Shown: positions 8,064-15,175 of the stretch, piece after piece | How positions within the stretch are numbered: position 1 is the first letter of the stretch | How the letters are laid out: every line of letters starts with the position of its first letter | Source: Bacteroidia bacterium | Lineage (GTDB): Bacteria; Bacteroidota; Bacteroidia; Bacteroidales; Azobacteroidaceae | NCBI GenBank assembly: GCA_025996865.1 | Contig: BNTV01000085.1 | Coordinates: 1 to 21,424, forward strand | Direction: 5' to 3' | DNA: 21,424 bases | Program-made: the position numbers and the translations under genes | The notes under the pieces: generated by a model | What the model saw: the letters and a program-made list of their open reading frames with translations, nothing else | Told to the model about the DNA's origin: nothing | Databases searched by the model: none

Positions 8064-8279
8064 ATGTCAACCATAATAGTAAAAGATAATAGTTTGAGTG
8101 CGCGGCAATTTCTTGCATTTGTGCGTACACTTCCATTCGTTGATGTTCTTGAAGATTCACAAGAAATGACAGAGAAATTTAAAAAAACAGTAGTGCACAC
8201 ACTAAAAGAATCGGAAGAGGGAAAGAATTTAACTACTTGCACGGATGCCGATGATATGTTTCACAAATTAGGTATTTAA
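8064..8279 (+). CDS. Antitoxin of a RelB/DinJ-like toxin-antitoxin pair
   Basis: A 71-aa protein starting at ATG 8064, 24 bases after a TAnnTTTG element and 6 bases after a palindromic operator candidate. It begins MSTIIVKDNSLSARQFLAFVRTLPFV, similar to the small antitoxins that precede YafQ-type toxins in Bacteroidota, with an N-terminal DNA-binding-type beta/helix segment and a charged C-terminal half (EMTEKFKKTVVHTLKESEEGKN) that would wrap the toxin. It is one of only two genes on the plus strand, and its stop codon is 3 bases before the homologous start of the toxin in the same frame. Family assignment rests mainly on the neighbour. Confidence 0.75.
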   Translation: MSTIIVKDNSLSARQFLAFVRTLPFVDVLEDSQEMTEKFKKTVVHTLKESEEGKNLTTCTDADDMFHKLGI

Positions 8280-8282
8280 CTT

Positions 8283-8558
8283 ATACTTCAACCCATTTAT
8301 ACCAATAGTTTTGAGAAAAGTATTGCACGCTGTTTGAAAAGAAATTACAATATGCTATTATTCAAAGAAATTGCAACATTATTAATTAAGGATATCCCTT
8401 TACCCATACAGTATAAGGCGCATAAATTAAGCGGAAACTATGTTAATCATTGGGAATGTCACATAAAACCTAATTGGTTGTTGATATATCGTTACAACGA
8501 AAAACATACACAAGTAATTTTTGAGGAAACGGGAACGCATTCGGATTTGTTTAAATAA
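8283..8558 (+). CDS. YafQ-family mRNA interferase toxin, start codon apparently lost
   Basis: RelE-superfamily ribosome-dependent mRNA endonuclease. Recognisable blocks are IYTNSFEKSIARCLKRNYNM, YKAHKLSGNY, WECHIKPNWLLIYRY and ETGTHSDLF; they carry the histidines matching E. coli YafQ His50, His63 and His87 and Trp68. Homology starts at codon 8283, giving a full-length 91-aa protein, but that codon is ATA where an ATG is expected; no ATG exists until 8352. A TTG at 8334 could start a version lacking the first 17 residues. The position matching YafQ Asp67 is Asn here (KPNW rather than PDW). Together these suggest a weakened or dead toxin beside an intact antitoxin. It ends 11 bases from the convergent KASIII-2 gene. 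Confidence 0.8.
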   Translation: MLQPIYTNSFEKSIARCLKRNYNMLLFKEIATLLIKDIPLPIQYKAHKLSGNYVNHWECHIKPNWLLIYRYNEKHTQVIFEETGTHSDLFK

Positions 8559-8569
8559 CGGAATACAAA

Positions 8570-9574
8570 TTATCTGCAATTTATAATTACACCACCCCAT
8601 GAATACCCCACACCAAAGCCGGCTAATAAGACATTTTCTTTTAATAAATGCTCTTTTTGCGCCTCTTTTAAAGCGATAGGAATTGTGGATGAAACAGTAT
8701 TGCCAAAATTTTCCAAACAATAATAGAATTTTTCTTCTTCTATTTTAATTTTCCGTCTTAAAAAATTAAGCATGTGCATATTTGCCTGGTGAAAGATAAA
8801 TAAGTTTATGTCTTCTTTAGACAAATTATTTCTTTTCAAAACGTCTTCAACCAATAGCGGAACAAATTCCAACGTGAAATTAAAAATCTCCGAGCCGTTC
8901 ATATATAGAAAGTCATCAGAATCCAGATTTCCTGACTCGTCAAATTGAATTTTGTTTGTTCTGACCGGATTTCGTAATGCACCTGACCGTACTATCAGAT
9001 TTTCAAAGCCTTGTCCATCGGTACCTAATGAAAAATCCAAAATCTCAGCTGTTCCTTCCGTGGAAATTAATGTCACGGCGGCGGCATCGCCAAATATAGT
9101 TCTGTTTCCTTTATCTTTCGGATGGAGATATTTGGAGTAAGTTTCCGAAGTAATCAGAAGCACATTTTTTGCTATATTTCCGAAAATCAAGCCTTTTGCC
9201 AACGACAAACCATAAACAAAACCGGAACATCCCAAATTGAAATCCAAAGCCCCGCAATGAGTGGGTAATCCCAATCTATCCTGCAAGATACAAGCCGACG
9301 TAGGCAAAAAATAATCGGGACTTTGCGTACACAACAAAATAAAATCAATACTTTCTCTTGCAATTTTATGTTCTTGGAAAAACAGAGTTGCCGCTTTTTC
9401 CGCTAAATCCAAAGCCGTTTCGTTTTCCGAAACAATATGCCGTTGTTTGATTCCAATTTTATTTGCTACTTTCTCGACTGTCCATTCGGGAAATTCTTTA
9501 ACCAATTGTTCGTTGGTTAAGATTTTTTCAGGCAGGTAATAGGAAATGGTTTTAATATATGCTTTTTTATTCAT
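8570..9574 (-). CDS. Ketoacyl-ACP synthase III, second copy (KASIII-2)
   Basis: FabH-like thiolase-fold enzyme, expected to condense an acyl-CoA or acyl-ACP primer with malonyl-ACP. With the start at ATG 9574 (334 aa) the catalytic triad is Cys116 (LGCSGFVYG), His262 (IFHQANMHML) and Asn292 (ENFGNTVSS), all present. An ATG at 9601 adds nine residues but overlaps the end of the SDR gene; 9574 is preferred because it follows the SDR stop after a single base and begins MNKKAYIKTISYYLPEKI, as expected. It ends GVGYSWGGVIINCR, without the DLVEI-type tail of the other copy at 11397-12455. This is probably not the housekeeping fabH, since it sits in a sugar cluster with dedicated ACPs and SDRs; role in making a short acyl substituent is inferred. 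Confidence 0.92.
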   Translation of the reverse strand: MNKKAYIKTISYYLPEKILTNEQLVKEFPEWTVEKVANKIGIKQRHIVSENETALDLAEKAATLFFQEHKIARESIDFILLCTQSPDYFLPTSACILQDRLGLPTHCGALDFNLGCSGFVYGLSLAKGLIFGNIAKNVLLITSETYSKYLHPKDKGNRTIFGDAAAVTLISTEGTAEILDFSLGTDGQGFENLIVRSGALRNPVRTNKIQFDESGNLDSDDFLYMNGSEIFNFTLEFVPLLVEDVLKRNNLSKEDINLFIFHQANMHMLNFLRRKIKIEEEKFYYCLENFGNTVSSTIPIALKEAQKEHLLKENVLLAGFGVGYSWGGVIINCR

Positions 9575-9575
9575 T

Positions 9576-10322
9576 TTACAATAATGTATATCCTCCATCA
9601 ATTACTAAATTAGAACCTGTAACCCAAATGCTTGCATCCGACAAGAAATAGATTGCCGCATAAGCAATTTCTTCAGGTTTTCCAAATCTGCCCAAAGGGT
9701 ATTTTTGTTCTCTCTCTTTCAATTGTTCTTCGGAAATTATCCCTGATTCAAAAATATTTGTACTTACGACACCCGGTTGAACATAATTTACTCGTATCTG
9801 TTGCTTTGCCAATTCCACAGCCATAGTTTTTACAAAAGCGTTTATCGCTCCTTTGCTTGCTGCATACATCGAATCGCCAATCCCTACCGCAAATGTTGAA
9901 ATAGATGATATAAAAACCACTGAAGATCCTTTTTGAAGTTTCTTAACTTTATGCAACTGCTGAGTAAGAAAAACAGGTGCAAAGAAATTGGTTTGCATAA
10001 TTTTATCAAATTCGGTTTGATTAATGAATTTGAAAGGTACTGTTTTTCCTATCCCTGCATTATTTACAATACCGTTAATAATAGGTGTTTGTTCCACTAA
10101 TATTTTTAACTCTTGTTCGTCACTCAAATCGGCAACAAGTTGTATATGACCATTGCCTTCAAGTTGCGAAAAAGTTTCCTGCAAACGTGCTGCATTTCTT
10201 CCTGTTATAACCACTTTTGCCCCAATTCGGGAACATTCAATAGCCGTAGCTCGACCGATGCCTGATGAGGCGCCGGTAATTAAAATTGTTTTATTTTCTA
10301 AAGAAAATGGATTGTATGACAT
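9576..10322 (-). CDS. FabG-like short-chain dehydrogenase/reductase, second copy (SDR-2)
   Basis: Classical SDR of 248 aa, expected to reduce a 3-ketoacyl-ACP to the 3-hydroxyacyl form. Motifs seen: cofactor loop TGASSGIG (16-23), the basic TGR after the second strand (Arg42, suggesting NADPH), NNAG (87-90), and catalytic Ser140, Tyr153 and Lys157 (YAASK). The C-terminal YPLGRFGKPEEIAYAAIYFLSD is standard. It is clearly paralogous to the SDR at 10648-11400 over its whole length. Starts at ATG 10322, 3 bases after a short KASIII-like tail remnant; KASIII-2 begins one base after its stop, so the two are probably translationally coupled. Confidence 0.93.
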   Translation of the reverse strand: MSYNPFSLENKTILITGASSGIGRATAIECSRIGAKVVITGRNAARLQETFSQLEGNGHIQLVADLSDEQELKILVEQTPIINGIVNNAGIGKTVPFKFINQTEFDKIMQTNFFAPVFLTQQLHKVKKLQKGSSVVFISSISTFAVGIGDSMYAASKGAINAFVKTMAVELAKQQIRVNYVQPGVVSTNIFESGIISEEQLKEREQKYPLGRFGKPEEIAYAAIYFLSDASIWVTGSNLVIDGGYTLL

Positions 10323-10325
10323 AAT

Positions 10326-10391
10326 TTATATTTCTACCAAATCACTGATAACAATATTTTTATCCGCATTTTTGATAGAGAAAAGAGGCAT
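10326..10391 (-). pseudogene. Remnant of a KASIII C-terminal tail (21 codons)
   Basis: Between ACP-2 and SDR-2 the minus strand reads ATG at 10391 (overlapping the ACP-2 stop as TAATG), 21 codons, then TAA at 10328-10326. The translation ends NADKNIVISDLVEI. The C-terminus of KASIII-1 (11397-12455) is NTDKTIIPDLVEI, and that gene too directly precedes an SDR. The match in residues, position and stop suggests the 3' scar of a ketoacyl synthase gene that once lay between ACP-2 and SDR-2. It could also be expressed as a tiny peptide, but I see no reason to expect a function. Confidence 0.6.
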
Positions 10392-10621
10392 TATTTTTTG
10401 GATTTTACAATATTGAATAAATCTTCAATAGTTGAAGCATTGCGAATATCGTCTCCTTTCAGTTTCACATCATATTCTTCATCGGCCATGGCGATGACAG
10501 ACAGAGCCAATAAGGATGACCATTCGCTCAATTCTTTAAATTGGGTTTCCGGAGAAAACAGATTAGCATCCGTTTCTTCAAATTGGGATGCAAAGTTTTT
10601 AATAAAATCGTTCAGTTTCAT
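10391..10621 (-). CDS. Acyl carrier protein, second copy (ACP-2)
   Basis: A 76-aa acidic ACP. The phosphopantetheine site is Ser36 in SEWSSLLALSVIAMADEEYDV; the residue before it is Ser rather than the usual Asp of DSL, which fits dedicated ACPs rather than the fatty-acid housekeeping one. It would carry the growing acyl chain for the neighbouring KASIII and SDR enzymes. It starts 26 bases after the stop of SDR-1 and its stop overlaps the ATG of the KASIII-tail remnant. Confidence 0.9.
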   Translation of the reverse strand: MKLNDFIKNFASQFEETDANLFSPETQFKELSEWSSLLALSVIAMADEEYDVKLKGDDIRNASTIEDLFNIVKSKK

Positions 10622-10647
10622 AATTTCAATATATATTTATAATTAAT

Positions 10648-11400
10648 TTATTGTAAGGTCAGTCCACCATCTGTAATAATCGCACTTCCTGTCATCCATT
10701 TAGTCATGTCCGACAACAAAAATGCAGCTATATAAGCTACTTCTTCCGGAGTACCAAACCTTTGTAACGGATATTTTAATCGTGATTGCTCTAATTGTTC
10801 TTCAGTCAGCGGAGCTTTGTCCAACCATGCACCGGCGATCATCCCCGGTTCAATGCAATTGACACGGATTCCTTTGGGTGCTAATTCCAATGCCATTACT
10901 TTCGAAAAAGAATTCAAAGCACCTTTCGATGCACAATATAAAGCATTTCCTTTTGCAGGATAATTTACCGAAATGGAAGATATAAAAACAATTGAAGCAT
11001 CATTGTTCAATTTTCTTTTACCTATTAAATATTTAGACAATAAAACCCCCGATGTGAAATTTACTTGCAGTATATTGTCAATAAATGGTTGTGATACACT
11101 TTGAATAAGCAAACGTCTATTTATTCCGGCACAATGAACAAAACCATCTATATTCTGTAAATCGGATACTAAATTGAGTATATCGTCTTCATTCGTTAAT
11201 TCCGCAATTGTTTTTTTATGATTATTACCGGATAATGAATGAAAAGTTTCAGTTAACCGATTTTCATCCCGCCCGGTAATAATTAATTTCGCTCCTAATT
11301 GAGAACATAAAATAGATATTGCTCTACCAATTCCGGAAGAAGCGCCTGTGATTAATATTTTCTTATTGTTTAAATTGTATGGATTGTTCTGGATTATCAT
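10648..11400 (-). CDS. FabG-like short-chain dehydrogenase/reductase, first copy (SDR-1)
   Basis: SDR of 250 aa with TGASSGIG (18-25), TGR (Arg44, NADPH type), and catalytic Ser142, Tyr155 and Lys159 (YCASK). The usual NNAG is HCAG here (89-92), a change that could affect active-site geometry or only substrate preference. It shares the layout NPxxLxNKxILITGASSGIGRA with SDR-2, so the two are duplicates that have diverged. The start ATG overlaps the KASIII-1 stop by four bases (ATGA), indicating coupled translation. Expected role: ketoreduction of the product made by KASIII-1 on ACP-1; this is inference from gene order. Confidence 0.93.
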   Translation of the reverse strand: MIIQNNPYNLNNKKILITGASSGIGRAISILCSQLGAKLIITGRDENRLTETFHSLSGNNHKKTIAELTNEDDILNLVSDLQNIDGFVHCAGINRRLLIQSVSQPFIDNILQVNFTSGVLLSKYLIGKRKLNNDASIVFISSISVNYPAKGNALYCASKGALNSFSKVMALELAPKGIRVNCIEPGMIAGAWLDKAPLTEEQLEQSRLKYPLQRFGTPEEVAYIAAFLLSDMTKWMTGSAIITDGGLTLQ

Positions 11401-12455
11401 ATTTCAACTAAGTCAGGAATAATTGTCTTATCCGTATTAATAATTGCCGATGCCCATGTCATTCCTACTCCAAATGCAGATAATAATAATCTTTTTTTGC
11501 TCTGTAATTGTAATTGAAGTTCGGAGGCTATGGTTAACGGAACGGAAACCGATGAAGTATTTCCAAATTTTGCTATTGTAGAAGGGACTTTTTCGTTGTC
11601 GATTTTCAATTTCTTGATTAAATAATTATTCATGTAATCATTGGCTTGATGAAAAATAAAATGATCAATAGAGTCTTTGTTTACTTGAGAATATTCAAGT
11701 ATGGATTGAATATCTCTTGGAATTTCTCGAATAACAAAATTAAATACATCTCCGCCATTCATATATCCTTGTTCTTCATTCCGGATATTACCATATTCAT
11801 CAATAACTTTTTCTTTCAGTGTTTCTACTGAACTTGGATTACGGTAACCGCCTGCGTTGATCTTAATCAAGCCCTCACGAGAACCGTCCGAATTAAGCGA
11901 GAAATAACTTTTACCGTATTGTTCATTTTTGTCTATTAATGCGGCAACTCCTCCATCTCCAAAAATAAAAGCCGTCTTTCGGTCTTTGGGCGAATATACT
12001 TTGGAGCGGGTTTCTCCATCCAATAACAGCGCTTTTTGAATTCCCGATTGCTGCATAAAACCATAAACAACCGATAAACCATAAATAAATCCCGAACATC
12101 CCAAATTAATATCAAATGCGATCGTATTATGAGGCAAACTTAATCGGTCTTGTAATAATAAAGAAGTTGCAGGCATACGATAATCAGACGTTTGGGAAAC
12201 AAATACCAATAAGTTGATTTCTTCCCGATCAATGGCCATTTCTGTTAATAATCTTTCCGCTGCAGCAAAACAAAGATCCGAAGAGCAAGTATTCGCATCG
12301 GCAAAACGCCGCTCTTTTATTCCAATCTTATCTACGACTTCTTTTACATCTTCTTTCGGAAAATACAATGTATATTCATAGTTGTTGATAACTGTCTTAG
12401 GTACAGCTCCTGCCAAACCGGAAATCCCGATATTCTCAAATTGTAGTAACGCCAT
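11397..12455 (-). CDS. Ketoacyl-ACP synthase III, first copy (KASIII-1)
   Basis: FabH-like enzyme of 352 aa with an intact triad: Cys120 (INLGCSGFIYG), His269 (IFHQANDYM) and Asn299 (AKFGNTSS). It resembles KASIII-2 in order and motifs but has a C-terminal extension, NTDKTIIPDLVEI, beyond the usual FabH end at GVGMTWASAII. A related tail survives as a remnant at 10326-10391. Its ATG shares one base with the ACP-1 stop (TAATG) and its stop overlaps SDR-1 (ATGA), so ACP-1, KASIII-1 and SDR-1 form a coupled unit. Expected to start or extend a short ACP-bound acyl chain; some KASIII-like enzymes instead act as acyltransferases, which cannot be excluded. Confidence 0.93.
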   Translation of the reverse strand: MALLQFENIGISGLAGAVPKTVINNYEYTLYFPKEDVKEVVDKIGIKERRFADANTCSSDLCFAAAERLLTEMAIDREEINLLVFVSQTSDYRMPATSLLLQDRLSLPHNTIAFDINLGCSGFIYGLSVVYGFMQQSGIQKALLLDGETRSKVYSPKDRKTAFIFGDGGVAALIDKNEQYGKSYFSLNSDGSREGLIKINAGGYRNPSSVETLKEKVIDEYGNIRNEEQGYMNGGDVFNFVIREIPRDIQSILEYSQVNKDSIDHFIFHQANDYMNNYLIKKLKIDNEKVPSTIAKFGNTSSVSVPLTIASELQLQLQSKKRLLLSAFGVGMTWASAIINTDKTIIPDLVEI

Positions 12456-12679
12456 TACGAACGAATTTTTATCGCTTGAATCAAATCATCGACGGTTATT
12501 ATCCCTTGTAAATCTTTTGCTTCCAACTGTACATTAAAATTTTCATCCAACATCACAATCAAAGAAAGATGAAAGAGAGAATCCCAATTGTCATATTCAC
12601 GAAATTTATCCGACAATTGGATGTCTGTCGAATTCATATCTAAAATTTCCGCGAATAGATTAATAAATTTTTGTTCCAT
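12455..12679 (-). CDS. Acyl carrier protein, first copy (ACP-1)
   Basis: A 74-aa ACP with the canonical site DNWDSLFHLSLIVMLDENFNV; Ser34 in DSL is the phosphopantetheine attachment. It heads the first ACP-KASIII-SDR triad and follows the PglD-like acyltransferase after 16 bases, so the acyltransferase may take its acyl group from this carrier or ACP-2 rather than from acetyl-CoA. That last point is inference. Confidence 0.92.
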   Translation of the reverse strand: MEQKFINLFAEILDMNSTDIQLSDKFREYDNWDSLFHLSLIVMLDENFNVQLEAKDLQGIITVDDLIQAIKIRS

Positions 12680-12695
12680 TTTTTTAATATTAATT

Positions 12696-13340
12696 TTATA
12701 ATAATTCTATTTTTTTTGCCGGATTACCTAAATAACAACAGCCGTCCAAAGTATTTCTTGTAATGACACTATTGGCACTCACAGTAACAAAATTCCCTAT
12801 TTTCTTCTGTTGCAGTACAACCGAACAAACTCCAAAAAAATTACTGTCCCCGATAATTGTTTCTCCGGATATGCGAACACATGGGTTCATTACATTATAC
12901 GATCCGATTTGAACGTCGTGGCCAATACCCACATTACCGTTTATGATATTAAAATCACCGATTTTTACTTCGCAATTAATACGGCAGCCGAAAGTCACTA
13001 TATTTCCTTGTCCAATACTCACCGAATCAAAATCAAGCCATTTCAAATCCGGAGCAAACAAGTTGGGAAAACTGATTAAAGGATTGTTTATTTTTTCTGC
13101 AATAAACCTCAACGGCTTTGTTTTCCCCAACGCTAAAACAACAGACAGCGGTTTATCCCATTTATTCAAAGTTTCAAAATTACCCAGTATTTTACCATAC
13201 CGGTTTTTTGAGCCGGCTTCCAATCCATCATCAAAATAGCCGACTAAATTCCAATGGTTTTTTTCTTGATTGATGGCATGAATCAAACAAGCTATTTCAC
13301 GGCCAAAACCTCCTGCGCCATAGATTGCAATATCGTTCAT
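12696..13340 (-). CDS. NeuD/PglD-like sugar O/N-acyltransferase
   Basis: A 214-aa protein with the two-part architecture of PglD/NeuD: an N-terminal Rossmann-like UDP-sugar domain (IAIYGAGGFGREIACLI, 4-20; YFDDG, 35-39) and a C-terminal left-handed beta-helix of hexapeptide repeats (about 108-205, e.g. SIGQGNIVTFGCRINCEVKIGD). His141 in GIGHDVQIG matches the catalytic histidine position. PglD acetylates the 4-amino group of UDP-4-amino sugars; here the gene precedes two sets of acyl-chain genes, so the donor may be a hydroxyacyl-ACP. The C-terminal LGNPAKKIELL is usual for the fold. The amino-sugar substrate would come from the DegT enzyme at 6862-8001. Confidence 0.9.
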   Translation of the reverse strand: MNDIAIYGAGGFGREIACLIHAINQEKNHWNLVGYFDDGLEAGSKNRYGKILGNFETLNKWDKPLSVVLALGKTKPLRFIAEKINNPLISFPNLFAPDLKWLDFDSVSIGQGNIVTFGCRINCEVKIGDFNIINGNVGIGHDVQIGSYNVMNPCVRISGETIIGDSNFFGVCSVVLQQKKIGNFVTVSANSVITRNTLDGCCYLGNPAKKIELL

Positions 13341-13364
13341 TTGAATTTTTATAAAGTTAATATT

Positions 13365-14192
13365 TCATAATTCTATATGATCTACCTGATTCCAATTCAT
13401 TTCTTTATTCGCTTGTTCTATCGAAATAAACTTAAAATCATTCAAATATCGTTCAAACTTCGAAAAAGCGTTTTTAATTCCATAATAGGACTTAAAATAT
13501 CGAAATGACAAAACCACTTTTTGTTCTTTATCGAAATCGCGAATATGAAAATAAGTCATATTGTAATTACTTGCTTCTGTGAATTTTTGCAACAGAAAAT
13601 AAGGGAACAGTCTAAAATATCCACCTCCGGAAAAGGCTATCTTTTTACCGAGAAAGTTAACGATATTGATAGGAAATTCTTTTATTTCAATATCATTATA
13701 CTTAACTATGGAAGGATAATAATTTTGAAATGAAGGAAATCCGCCGAAACTTCTGTTTGCCGGAAAAACAGAACTATCATACTTTATACCCGATTCAGCC
13801 AAAATTTCAAAAGCCCATTTGTTATCTTCTGTTATGCTAAATGCCGGAGCTCGATAAGAAATGACTTTTTGTCCTGTAACTTGTGCTATTTTGTCTAACG
13901 CTTCTATTGTATCTAAACGAAAAACGTCTGTATTCATTTGGGTTATTAGTTTGTGTTTATCCGAATGACAACCGATATCGTGTCCTCGCTCTGCAATTAA
14001 TTTTACAACTTCCGGATAATTAAATGCCAATTCACCCAAACAAAAAAAAGTCGCTTTAGCTTCATATTTATCTAATAAATCCAAAATATTTTTCAAATAT
14101 CGGTCCAGAATAGGTACAAAATAAGCTTTCCCACCTTTGGGATAAAGTCCATATACATACCATTCTTCTATATCGAAAGTTAAAATATTCAT
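13365..14192 (-). CDS. Polysaccharide deacetylase (NodB domain)
   Basis: A 275-aa protein with the NodB metal-dependent deacetylase core and no signal peptide. Seen: TFDIEEW (Asp7, catalytic and metal site), ATFFCLGELA (47-56), the metal-binding CHSDKH with His76 and His80, and SYRAPAFSI with Arg114. This layout, about 275 aa with DxEEW at the very N-terminus, matches the deacetylases found with exosortase/PEP-CTERM-type exopolysaccharide loci. It would remove N-acetyl groups from amino sugars of the polymer or its lipid-linked precursor. The next upstream gene, a GNAT-like protein, ends 3 bases before its start, so the pair is probably co-translated. Confidence 0.9.
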   Translation of the reverse strand: MNILTFDIEEWYVYGLYPKGGKAYFVPILDRYLKNILDLLDKYEAKATFFCLGELAFNYPEVVKLIAERGHDIGCHSDKHKLITQMNTDVFRLDTIEALDKIAQVTGQKVISYRAPAFSITEDNKWAFEILAESGIKYDSSVFPANRSFGGFPSFQNYYPSIVKYNDIEIKEFPINIVNFLGKKIAFSGGGYFRLFPYFLLQKFTEASNYNMTYFHIRDFDKEQKVVLSFRYFKSYYGIKNAFSKFERYLNDFKFISIEQANKEMNWNQVDHIEL

Positions 14193-14195
14193 AGC

Positions 14196-15170
14196 TCAAC
14201 GCACATCAAAATTCATCAGACTAAAATTCCATGTATGTAATTTAGACAGTGATTCGTATTTTCTTTTTTCCATAATGCTTGCTTGATTGTACATCAAAGG
14301 TAAATTCTTGGGTTCGTATTTTTTAGGCAATTTAATCAATGAAAATTGTTTCAAACATAAAGTTCCAACAAACAAAATCATATCCGGTTTTTCTTTCAAT
14401 AGAATATGCCATACAATTTTTATAAGCGCTTTTGAGGTCCTAACGCCGTTCTCTATAAATTCCATGATATAAGCGGTACGAATGCCCTCTTCTTTTACAA
14501 TTCTATACCACGCCTTGGTATTGCCGGATTGATAATAAGTGTAAAGTGCATCCGGAAATCTTTTGTTGTAAAAATTTTCATTCGTATCAATCCGGCATAC
14601 CGCTTTTTTTTCTTTCGAATTAATAATAAAAGAAATTGAAGACAACAATGAGATACCATAAGCGCTTAAATAGGAAAATAAATCTAATATGAACAAAGTA
14701 GGCTTATTCAACGCTTTTGAAATTCGGACAGGTAATGCAAAATAAGGAAGTGTACCTATTTCAATATGTTTCATAAACACAATTGAATATTTGTAAGAAT
14801 TCTTATTGGGAACACCTACAAATGTAATAAAGCTATCTTTTGAACAAACAGTCCATAATGCATCGTACAAATCTTTAAAAATAAATATATCTTTCCGATA
14901 TTCTTTCAATACAAACGAACTACAACTCTGCCCTATAATTATCTCGTCCTCACCAAATAAATATTTATAAGGAATGATGGAATTAAATCCGATAAGTTTA
15001 TCGTCTTCAAATCCTAAAGCATGATAAGAATAACCCAAAACATTCCCTTCGTAAAAAGATTTTAATCTTTCAAAAGAAATTAGCCGATGGAAAGAACTAT
15101 TAAATCCATCTATAATTTGAACCCAATCGTTATTCGACAATTCAAAAGTCTTTAAAACTTTAATTTCCAT
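14196..15170 (-). CDS. GNAT/FemAB-like acyltransferase fold protein, function unknown
   Basis: A 324-aa protein whose sequence fits the FemAB-like or GNAT acyl-CoA N-acyltransferase fold: an N-terminal FNSSFHRLISFERLKSFYEGN segment, then YSYHALGFEDDKLIGFNSIIPYKYLF (a typical central strand pair of that fold), and a C-terminal half repeating the pattern (NTKAWYRIVKEEGIRTAYIMEFIENG). There is no signal peptide. Similar proteins accompany NodB-type deacetylases in exopolysaccharide loci, and here it is 3 bases upstream of one, so re-acylation of the freed amine with an acyl or aminoacyl group is a reasonable guess. No catalytic residue can be named with certainty. Confidence 0.6.
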   Translation of the reverse strand: MEIKVLKTFELSNNDWVQIIDGFNSSFHRLISFERLKSFYEGNVLGYSYHALGFEDDKLIGFNSIIPYKYLFGEDEIIIGQSCSSFVLKEYRKDIFIFKDLYDALWTVCSKDSFITFVGVPNKNSYKYSIVFMKHIEIGTLPYFALPVRISKALNKPTLFILDLFSYLSAYGISLLSSISFIINSKEKKAVCRIDTNENFYNKRFPDALYTYYQSGNTKAWYRIVKEEGIRTAYIMEFIENGVRTSKALIKIVWHILLKEKPDMILFVGTLCLKQFSLIKLPKKYEPKNLPLMYNQASIMEKRKYESLSKLHTWNFSLMNFDVR

Positions 15171-15175
15171 CTGAA

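Noticed and set aside
8334..8558. Toxin start at TTG 8334 as the native start
   Set aside because: Homology to YafQ toxins extends in the same frame back to 8283, so the TTG would remove the first 17 residues of the conserved fold; it may be used only if the native start is dead.
8545..8570. Small hairpin (atttgt...acaaat) between convergent toxin and KASIII-2 as a bidirectional terminator
   Set aside because: The stem is only 6 AT-rich base pairs with a 14-base loop and no U-tract, too weak to support.
8570..9574. KASIII-2 as the housekeeping fabH
   Set aside because: It lies with a paralogue, dedicated ACPs and SDRs in a sugar cluster, without other fatty-acid synthesis genes nearby.
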